The notes beneath the pieces are model-generated. The model was given only the letters and a program-made list of their open reading frames with translations. It had not been told where the DNA came from and did no database searches. A stretch of DNA of 11,979 bases. It comes from CAMLLJ01 sp035759585. Lineage in GTDB: Bacteria > Gemmatimonadota > Gemmatimonadetes > Gemmatimonadales > GWC2-71-9. Positions 7,007 to 11,979 of this stretch are shown here, piece by piece. Position 1 is the stretch's first letter. Every line of letters starts with the position of its first letter. Made by a program: the position numbers and the translations under genes. The stretch spans positions 1-11,979 of the forward strand of contig DASTUP010000074.1 in the NCBI GenBank assembly GCA_035759585.1. The letters are read 5' to 3'.

Positions 7007-7471
7007 TCAGGGCCACATCCGGCGATCGTCGCCGAATGCGCGCCGGAGCGCGGTAAGCGCGGGCGCGAGCTCGGGCGGTGCCTGGCCCATGACCCAGTTG
7101 ACCTCGTGCTTCCCTTCGTCGTCGATCAGCTCGAGGTGGCACGTCATGTTCCCGATCTCGCTGAAGCGGAAGGCGCGGAAGTGGATGCGGTCGAGCGCTC
7201 CGAAGACTGCCTTCGCTGCCGCCGAGTCGCGCCGGAGTGGGGTGTGTGCGGCGGCCTCGCGCAACGGTTTCGTGTACGTCGCAAGCTGCCCGTCCCGCGT
7301 GATGGTGTTACCGAGTCCGAGGCCGGTACTGCCGCCGGAGCAGCCGATCCGGACGGAATCGCTCGCAGAGCTCGCCCGCGACGGCGCCTGCGCGGAGCCG
7401 GCGGTCGGGCTGGCGAGTGCCGAGAGAGCCACGAGCGCTGCGGCCCCGCAGAACGCGACGCGTCGGCTCAT
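7007..7471 (-). CDS. Small secreted protein, unknown function (154 aa, faintly emfourin-like)
   Basis: A signal peptide (cleavage likely near GSAQA, about 28-29) and a short Ser/Ala-rich linker precede a domain that begins VRIGCSGGSTGLGLG (from 40). A helical stretch follows (80-95), then the strand motif CHLELIDDEGKHEVNW (111-126) and the C-terminal helix ELAPALTALRRAF. C44 and C111 could form a disulfide. The order 'SGG.tG ... y/h.l.l.d..G..h.v.w ... p.L..L...' is reminiscent of emfourin-type protealysin inhibitors. The match is by eye and weak, and no M4 peptidase gene is in the window. The ATG overlaps the stop of lipoprotein C as ATGA with no strong Shine-Dalgarno, so it probably depends on translational coupling. 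No function is assigned. Confidence 0.78.
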   Translation of the reverse strand: MSRRVAFCGAAALVALSALASPTAGSAQAPSRASSASDSVRIGCSGGSTGLGLGNTITRDGQLATYTKPLREAAAHTPLRRDSAAAKAVFGALDRIHFRAFRFSEIGNMTCHLELIDDEGKHEVNWVMGQAPPELAPALTALRRAFGDDRRMWP

Positions 7472-8457
7472 GGCAGTCGTGGCAGCACCAGCCGCGCGAG
7501 CTTCTCGAGCCGCGGCCGCGTGGCCTCGATCGGCTCGTCGCCGTGCGCGTCGAAGATGAACTGCACGACGTCGGGTCCGGCGTGCACGGCAAGAAGTCCG
7601 AGCCGCTTGTATGGATCGTCCGGGTAGGGAATCAGGAAGTACGCGCGGTCCCCGAGACCGGCCACCGGCGTCCGCGGCGCCTTGTCCGCGCCGAACGCCT
7701 TGAGCGTGGACTCGAAGCTCGCCGCGGCGGCCTTCCCCCGGTATACGCGGATCGACCCGCCGTCGTAGTCGCAGTGCGAGTTCCCGAACGACGCCACCGG
7801 CGCCGACCAGTACTGCGCGATCTCGGGCCGCTCCTCCGCGGCTGTGGCGACTTCAACGTTCGTGGCGAGGGTGCACGCGTCGATCGGCGCCGAGCTGGAG
7901 CCGCCGGCGCTCGCGGTGGCTGCACCCGCGGCTCCGCCGGGGCCCGGCGCCACTCGCATCCCAAGCTCGATCACCCTTGCCGCCACATCATCAGGGAAGC
8001 TCAGGCTCTCGAAGAGATCATGATCGATCTCGACGTGGTAAACCCGGCCCTTCGCCACGGCCGCTGCATGCTTCTTTCCGCGACTCGTATAGCCCCAACC
8101 CCCCTCACCGACGCTCAGCTTGTCGGGTGCCGCGTCCATCCCCCTGGCTCCCTGCACGCCACGGCGGATGTCGGCGTAGATCTCCTCGGCGCGCGCTGCC
8201 GGCTGGTACATCAGCGAGACCATGACGCCCGCGTACTCGCCCGTGAGCTCGAAGAGGCATCCGTCCACCGGGACCGGGTGTGACTTGACCGGATACCCGA
8301 CCGCAGTCTCAACCTCGGCGATGCTGGGGCAGGGCGGCTTCCCGCCGGTGGCGGCGGAAGCCGCCTGCTGCGGTTCCCCCGCCGCTCCATCACCGCAGGC
8401 CATGAGCGCCACGGCGATCCCCATGACGAGCGACATATTCCGTGCGATGCGTTGCAT
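7468..8457 (-). CDS. Lipoprotein C with two cysteine-pair (DUF3558-like) domains
   Basis: Predicted lipoprotein of 329 aa with lipobox LMAC (18-21), C21 lipidated, and an Ala/Gly-rich tether to about residue 38. Module 1 has C43 and C67 (CPSIAEVETAVG ... DGCLFEL), a GWGY turn and a strand KGRVYHVEI. After an Ala/Ser/Gly linker (about 170-190), module 2 has C195 and C229 (ACTLATNVEVATA ... SHCDYDG), then GLGDRAYFL and LLAVHAGPDVVQFIFDA, typical of DUF3558-like lipoproteins. It is more diverged than lipoproteins A and B but has the same two-module plan. Starts at TTG 8475, ATG 8463 and ATG 8457 are in frame; 8457 is chosen because GGAG lies 8 nt before it, against 2 nt for 8463. A 69-nt gap separates it from the 630-aa gene upstream. 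Function unknown. Confidence 0.85.
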   Translation of the reverse strand: MQRIARNMSLVMGIAVALMACGDGAAGEPQQAASAATGGKPPCPSIAEVETAVGYPVKSHPVPVDGCLFELTGEYAGVMVSLMYQPAARAEEIYADIRRGVQGARGMDAAPDKLSVGEGGWGYTSRGKKHAAAVAKGRVYHVEIDHDLFESLSFPDDVAARVIELGMRVAPGPGGAAGAATASAGGSSSAPIDACTLATNVEVATAAEERPEIAQYWSAPVASFGNSHCDYDGGSIRVYRGKAAAASFESTLKAFGADKAPRTPVAGLGDRAYFLIPYPDDPYKRLGLLAVHAGPDVVQFIFDAHGDEPIEATRPRLEKLARLVLPRLP

Positions 8458-8465
8458 GTTCATCA

Positions 8466-8469
8466 CTCC
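8466..8469 (-). promoter_or_regulatory. Ribosome binding site of lipoprotein C
   Basis: Minus-strand GGAG lies 8 nt before the ATG at 8457 and only 2 nt before the ATG at 8463, which favours the inner start. Confidence 0.5.
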
Positions 8470-8496
8470 GTGCAATTGGTTATCCCTCGCTATCCT

Positions 8497-8521
8497 TCCG
8501 CCTCGTCCGCCTCGTCCGCCT
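8497..8521. repeat. 9-bp tandem repeat (2.8 copies) in the gap before lipoprotein C
   Basis: TCCGCCTCG is repeated 2.8 times with no mismatch between the stop of the 630-aa gene (8527) and the start of lipoprotein C. On the transcribed strand it is a purine-rich AGGCGGACG series. It may be a member of a dispersed intergenic minisatellite, or a run of Shine-Dalgarno-like sequence. It does not form a hairpin by itself. Confidence 0.7.
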
Positions 8522-8526
8522 TGGAT

Positions 8527-10419
8527 TTACCGGAACGCGGGCAGAAAGGAGCCCGTCGCCTGGCGAGGCCGCAGCGATGCGTCGTTGCTTTCGACGGTGA
8601 TCAGGTAGTAGTAGCGCTTGCCGGATTCGAGCGTCCAATGCGGCTCTGCCTCGAAACGCCCGCTCGTGACTTCGCGCCACTCGCTTGCCACGGCGGGAGA
8701 GACCAGCAGGCCGCCGTCCCACTCGGGCTGCCGAGTGCTGAACTGCACCCTGACTCCCCTGCTGCTCCCGCGCACCCATACGCGGTCCGTCTCGAACCAG
8801 AGCTTCACGCCGTTGTTCCCAGGCCTCGTCTCGATATTCCATATGCGAACGTCGGGCGGCAGCCGTGTCCGGCTGATGCCCGCGCTTGTCGATGCGCCGG
8901 CCGCCGGAAGTCGCACCTTGGCGCCCGTGGCAGTCGTGGCGCCCGCGGGCTGATCCCTCAGTGCTCCCGCCGCGTCGGTTGCATCGCCGCGGAGCGGATC
9001 CCCGAAGTCATCGTTCGAGGCGGGTTCCGGTCCTGGGGCAGGGGGCGCCTTGGCGAAGGGATTAGTCGATGCGATGAAGGAGCCGACCACCTGGCGCGGC
9101 GGCAACGATCTGTCGTTGCTCTCGACCGTGATCAGGTAGTAATAGCGTTGGCGAACCTCCAGCTGCTCTCGCGGCTCTGCCAGGTAACCGCCATCCGCGG
9201 GATGGCTGAGATCGGCGAACCACGGGCTGTTCCATCCCGGCGCATAGGCCCAGCGGCCGTCGACCGAGTCCCACGGTGGCCGCTGACGGCTGAACTGCAC
9301 GCGGATGCCGTTGACGATACCGACCCACGCCCGGTCGCTGTTGAAGACGAGCCGTACTCCTCGTGAGCCTGGCGCCGTCGCCACGCCCCAGATGCGAACA
9401 TCCGGAAGCAAGGTCCGACTGGTGCGCGCATCGCCCGGACCCGAACCGGCAGTGATCGCACGCGCGCTCAGGAGGGTGTCGTTGCCGGGTGCCGGCCTCG
9501 CCTGCGCCACGCCTCCGTCGGCGGGCAGACTCCCACTCGTCCGGACACCGGGCACCGAGGTGGGCGTGCCGCCTCGCAGCGACCCGCCGTCGCTGGCCGG
9601 GGGTGCTGGCGCCGGCGCCGGCGCCTTTGTGGAGGGCGATCGGTTGATCACGGAGTCCCGCAGCACGGTTGTGCTCGATGCGGTCGCGGATCCGGCGCCG
9701 CTTCCTCGCAGCGGTCCCCCGACACCGCCAGCGGTATCGGGTGTGCGCACGACCCTCATGCGTGATGCGGAATCCGACAGCACCCGCGCGCTCGAGAGCG
9801 TGGCGCTTCCTGGCGCCGCATCCCGCAGCGACCCCGCGACATCGATGATCGAGCCCTGGGTGAGGAGCTCGCTCGACCTGAAGCTGATCGAGACGTTCGT
9901 CGCGTCGTTGACATAGAACAGCCAGAACCGGCTCGAATCGCTCAGGTAGCGCGGAACCGAGACGAGATCGGGAAAGGCTACCGCCGCATTGACCGTCGTG
10001 TCCCGCTGGCCCGCGCCCGCGTGTGTCTGTGCATCACGTGGCAGATCGAAGTAGACCACGCCCGGCTCCGGTGGCACGCCCTCGAAGCCACCGCTGTTCC
10101 AGGTGCAGCTGCCTGGAATGAATTGGACACTCCGCCCATAGTCGACTGTTCCCATGCCTTCCTGGCCGACCGATCGCACTTCCTTCGGGCGTTCGTACCG
10201 AAGCACCATGGCGACATGATCAGCCCGTCGAGGGCTCGGGTCCTGCTCGACGCGGAGGTCGATGCCGGGCTTGCCGCGGCACACGAGCTCCCGCGTCTGG
10301 CCGGTCGGCGAAGGGACCGTGCCGACGTACAGCCTGGCATGCTGCGCCTCGGCGGTACGTCCCGCGATGAGGAGCAGCACGGCGCCGCCACCGATGCGTA
10401 GAAACGAAAATCGCGACAT
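8527..10419 (-). CDS. Secreted protein with two C-terminal copies of a beta-rich domain
   Basis: Protein of 630 aa with a Sec signal peptide ending AEAQ (about residue 26). An unrecognised N-terminal domain (about 27-190) carries two cysteines (C47, C105). A low-complexity Ser/Gly/Ala/Pro linker (about 195-335) follows, with SLRD/PLRG-type repeats and an APAPAPAPP stretch. Then come two homologous domains of about 110-115 residues, near 336-451 and 520-628, joined by a second linker. Both domains run DVRIW ... G(V)RLVF/KLWF ... GIRVQF/GVRVQF ... RYYYLITVESND ... RQ..GSF, suggesting an Ig- or Fn3-like beta sandwich. They fit a role in adhesion or scaffolding, but no family is recognised. The ATG at 10419 is preferred to 10422 because AAGGAGG lies 6 nt rather than 3 nt upstream. 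Its start overlaps the stop of the DUF3592-like gene. No catalytic motif was seen. Confidence 0.88.
   Translation of the reverse strand: MSRFSFLRIGGGAVLLLIAGRTAEAQHARLYVGTVPSPTGQTRELVCRGKPGIDLRVEQDPSPRRADHVAMVLRYERPKEVRSVGQEGMGTVDYGRSVQFIPGSCTWNSGGFEGVPPEPGVVYFDLPRDAQTHAGAGQRDTTVNAAVAFPDLVSVPRYLSDSSRFWLFYVNDATNVSISFRSSELLTQGSIIDVAGSLRDAAPGSATLSSARVLSDSASRMRVVRTPDTAGGVGGPLRGSGAGSATASSTTVLRDSVINRSPSTKAPAPAPAPPASDGGSLRGGTPTSVPGVRTSGSLPADGGVAQARPAPGNDTLLSARAITAGSGPGDARTSRTLLPDVRIWGVATAPGSRGVRLVFNSDRAWVGIVNGIRVQFSRQRPPWDSVDGRWAYAPGWNSPWFADLSHPADGGYLAEPREQLEVRQRYYYLITVESNDRSLPPRQVVGSFIASTNPFAKAPPAPGPEPASNDDFGDPLRGDATDAAGALRDQPAGATTATGAKVRLPAAGASTSAGISRTRLPPDVRIWNIETRPGNNGVKLWFETDRVWVRGSSRGVRVQFSTRQPEWDGGLLVSPAVASEWREVTSGRFEAEPHWTLESGKRYYYLITVESNDASLRPRQATGSFLPAFR
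8536..8865 (-). repeat. Domain copy 2 of the 630-aa protein
   Basis: Encodes the C-terminal copy of the duplicated domain (about residues 520-628). It matches copy 1 in DVRIW, the G(V)K/RL strand, the RVQFS strand and RYYYLITVESND. Similarity is visible at DNA level around the last motif (GATCAGGTAGTA on the plus strand at both sites), which suggests a fairly recent duplication or gene conversion. Confidence 0.8.
9067..9417 (-). repeat. Domain copy 1 of the 630-aa protein
   Basis: Encodes the inner copy of the duplicated domain (about residues 336-451). It is slightly longer than copy 2 because of an insertion rich in Trp, Pro and Asp (WDSVDGRWAYAPGWNSPWF) between the RVQFS strand and the RYYYLITVESND strand. 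It is followed by a Pro/Ala-rich linker to copy 2. Confidence 0.8.
9608..9625. repeat. Hexamer repeat (GGCGCC x3) coding for Ala-Pro repeats
   Basis: Three perfect in-frame copies of GGCGCC encode part of the APAPAPAPP stretch in the linker of the 630-aa protein. As a hexamer, slippage would change linker length without shifting the frame. Confidence 0.75.
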
Positions 10420-11408
10420 CATGCGCCTCCTTCATGGGGAATCATCTGTCGATCGCCGCTGGGTTCGTGGTGCCACCGCTCCATCGTCCGGCGCGAACGG
10501 CGCCACCGGTATGTGAGACCCCCAAGCGCGCCGAGCACCACGCATCCGAGCACCGGGATGAGGAAGTGGTAGCGGTTCGCCTCGACGAACCGCCGCGTGG
10601 CGCCGGCGAGCTGTGCGTCGCGGGGTGCCGCCGGGTCGAGCTCCACCGACAGGCGTGCGCCGTGCGCGAGTCCTTGCACGCTCCCCGAGTCCACGGCGTC
10701 GACCGCAAGCACGGTGTCGAGGCCACCTCTCACGGGCACGGCGAGCTGCACGACCTGATAGGGTACGTCCAGGTAATTGTTGAATCGGCCTGCGTGGGCC
10801 CGGGTCTGCACCACGTGCTCGGGCGAGCGATTCACGAGCGTAATGGCGCGGACCTCCGCCACCACTTCCATTGGCCGGTATCCAGTTCGCGAGGGCAGCG
10901 TGAACAGCATCGTCCACGCGGCAACTGCCCACGCCGCGCTCACGGCCACGACCGGGATCGTGCCGATGCGCGCCGCGATCCAGACGCCTGCGATCCCGAC
11001 GACGAGCCAGGCGAGGATCGGGATGGCCGCGAGCGCCGAGCCGAACTCGGCGAGGGCGGTCGCGGTGGAGCGGTCGCTCGTCCGGGCCAGGAAAGGGAAC
11101 TGCGGCAGGTAGCGGATCTCGATCGAGTCGCCCGCACGGGTTGCATCGTAGCGCTCCCCCGGGACGCGCACGCTCGCCTGCCAGCGGCCGCCGTCGGGCC
11201 GGTCGAACGCGGCGGTCACTTCGTAGTACCGGTCCCACTCGCCCATCGGCTCGTATCCCACCACGATCCGCTCCCGCTTCCCTGCGACCTCCGCGGTGAT
11301 GAGCGTGCCCGAGCGGTCGAGCCACGCCGATCCCCCCACCATCAGCGCGGCGATGACGGCGGCGTAGAAGAGCTCGAGGCGGCTGGCCCGCCGGCGGCGT
11401 CGGCGCAT
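10419..11408 (-). CDS. Four-TM membrane protein with two DUF3592-like modules
   Basis: Protein of 329 aa starting with an Arg-rich N-terminus and a TM helix (about 12-29). Module 1 (36-115) reads ITAEV ... YYEVTAAFDRPDGGRW ... GDSIEIRYLPQFPFLAR, the pattern of DUF3592 domains (a small beta domain that often ends 'v.v.Y.p..P..a'). Two TM helices follow (about 122-146 and 150-169). Module 2 (180-272) has the same order: VVAEVRAIT ... VPYQVVQLAVPVRGGLDTV ... GARLSVELDPAAPRDAQL. A last TM (about 282-299) and a charged His/Arg tail end the protein. By charge, both modules probably lie on the same, non-cytoplasmic side. The start at 11408 lies 2 nt after the stop of the LolA-like gene with a weak Shine-Dalgarno, so translation is probably coupled. 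Longer upstream starts would overlap that gene entirely. The DUF3592 assignment is by eye. Role unknown. Confidence 0.8.
   Translation of the reverse strand: MRRRRRRASRLELFYAAVIAALMVGGSAWLDRSGTLITAEVAGKRERIVVGYEPMGEWDRYYEVTAAFDRPDGGRWQASVRVPGERYDATRAGDSIEIRYLPQFPFLARTSDRSTATALAEFGSALAAIPILAWLVVGIAGVWIAARIGTIPVVAVSAAWAVAAWTMLFTLPSRTGYRPMEVVAEVRAITLVNRSPEHVVQTRAHAGRFNNYLDVPYQVVQLAVPVRGGLDTVLAVDAVDSGSVQGLAHGARLSVELDPAAPRDAQLAGATRRFVEANRYHFLIPVLGCVVLGALGGLTYRWRRSRRTMERWHHEPSGDRQMIPHEGGA
10426..10432 (-). promoter_or_regulatory. Ribosome binding site of the 630-aa protein
   Basis: A full AAGGAGG sits on the minus strand 6 nt before the ATG at 10419 and 3 nt before the ATG at 10422. It is the strongest Shine-Dalgarno seen in the cluster and lies inside the end of the DUF3592-like gene. 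Confidence 0.7.
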
Positions 11409-11410
11409 GG

Positions 11411-11979
11411 TCAGGTCGCCGGAACCGTGTAGCGGAACTGCGCCGGCGTGAGCTTCGGATTGGCGCGGTGCTTGATCGTCGTGGTGCGCCGGCTGATCTC
11501 GTTGCGCGGATATCCCTTCGGCGTGTCCTGGAAGACCTTGTGGATGAGGTAGGTTTCCGCGTCGATCCAGATCGTGATCGCCCGCACGCCCGTTTCCTGC
11601 CCGCTCGGGTAGCGCCACCGCTCGACACCGAGGAGCCGGTAGCACTTCCGGCCGTTGACCGTCTCGAAGCCGTCCGCCTCCACCTCCTCCGCCGCGTGCA
11701 CCGGACTCGCCATCCCGGCATTGGTATAGAGGTGGGACGGAATGAGCACCGAGATGCCGTGGGTGAAGTACCCCGCATTCTTCACCGCGTTCACCTGCTG
11801 GCCGGCGGCACGCGGATACGTCTCGTGCGCCTGGGATGCGGCCGACCAGGTTTCCAGCTCGCCGTTCTGCATCCAGAGGACGACGTGGTTGGTGAGCTGA
11901 ACGCGGTTGCCGATCTTGTACTCCGAGGCGACGCCGCGGAACTCGATGAACAGGTTGTTCGGCTCCCGGGTGAAGAACG
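11411..11979 (-). CDS. LolA-like / DUF2092-like periplasmic protein (5' end outside window)
   Basis: The frame is open from the window edge to the TGA at 11411-11413, giving 188 residues of the C-terminal part. An internal ATG at 11872 is not the start: the 35 codons before it remain open and protein-like (NNLFIEFRGVASEYKIGNRV). The sequence shows alternating beta strands and the elements G-x-E-T-V-N-G-R-K-C-Y-R-L, a strand IWIDAETYLIHKVF and a closing NPKLTPAQFRYTVPA. These are typical of LolA-fold proteins that bind lipids or lipoproteins in the periplasm, including DUF2092. LolA itself carries lipoproteins to the outer membrane, and three lipoproteins are encoded downstream, but a specific chaperone role is only inference. 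The signal peptide and the cluster promoter should lie beyond the right edge. Confidence 0.75.
   Translation of the reverse strand, partial: FFTREPNNLFIEFRGVASEYKIGNRVQLTNHVVLWMQNGELETWSAASQAHETYPRAAGQQVNAVKNAGYFTHGISVLIPSHLYTNAGMASPVHAAEEVEADGFETVNGRKCYRLLGVERWRYPSGQETGVRAITIWIDAETYLIHKVFQDTPKGYPRNEISRRTTTIKHRANPKLTPAQFRYTVPAT

Noticed and set aside
8452..9366. A 304-codon plus-strand open frame opposite the 630-aa protein
   Set aside because: It is antisense to the duplicated domains, and its own sequence shows no recognisable features.
10419..11645. N-terminal extension of the DUF3592-like protein to 11645
   Set aside because: The extension lies inside the LolA-like gene in another frame and would bury the N-terminal TM helix. 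The start at 11408 follows the upstream stop by 2 nt.
1..11979. tRNA, rRNA, CRISPR arrays, insertion sequences, transposases, att sites or riboswitches
   Set aside because: None were seen on reading both strands. There are no evenly spaced direct repeats with spacers and no transposase or integrase motifs. Only short tandem repeats and hairpins were found.

Overview
The window is a G+C-rich stretch in which every well-supported gene lies on the minus strand. Nearly all the products look like envelope proteins: lipoproteins, secreted proteins, an OmpA-domain protein, a LolA-like protein and multi-pass membrane proteins. The OmpA C-terminal domain and the lipoproteins point to a diderm (Gram-negative) bacterium. 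The composition and a UPF0182 protein in this setting fit Gemmatimonadota or a similar high-GC soil or sediment phylum. That assignment is an inference; no rRNA or other marker gene is present.

Layout in transcription order, from the right edge leftwards: (1) the 3' part of a LolA-like or DUF2092-like protein (11411-11979, cut by the window edge); (2) a four-TM protein with two DUF3592-like modules (10419-11408); (3) a secreted protein of 630 aa with two C-terminal copies of one beta-rich domain (8527-10419); (4) lipoprotein C (7468-8457); (5) a 154-aa secreted protein (7007-7471); (6) a 163-aa secreted protein (6475-6966); (7) an OmpA-domain protein (5360-6478); (8) lipoprotein B (4272-5363); (9) lipoprotein A (3146-4267). 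Spacing is very tight: three ATGA overlaps, one 1-base overlap, gaps of 2 and 4 nt, and only two longer gaps (40 and 69 nt). This looks like one polycistronic unit whose promoter lies beyond the right edge. Two strong hairpins at and just after the end of lipoprotein A probably mark its 3' end.

After a 174-bp intergenic region comes a complete UPF0182 membrane protein (119-2971), which starts at GTG with a good Shine-Dalgarno and is probably a separate unit. At the left edge, the last 25 codons of a possible plus-strand gene converge on UPF0182, with a strong hairpin between the two stop codons.

The main novelty candidate is the nine-gene cluster. It contains no recognisable catalytic enzyme, transporter or regulator. 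Three of its products are lipoproteins that each carry two copies of a cysteine-pair domain resembling DUF3558-type lipoproteins, six copies in all. They are interleaved with small cysteine-pair secreted proteins and a peptidoglycan-binding OmpA protein. Together they suggest an uncharacterised periplasmic or outer-membrane assembly, but no function can be assigned from sequence alone.
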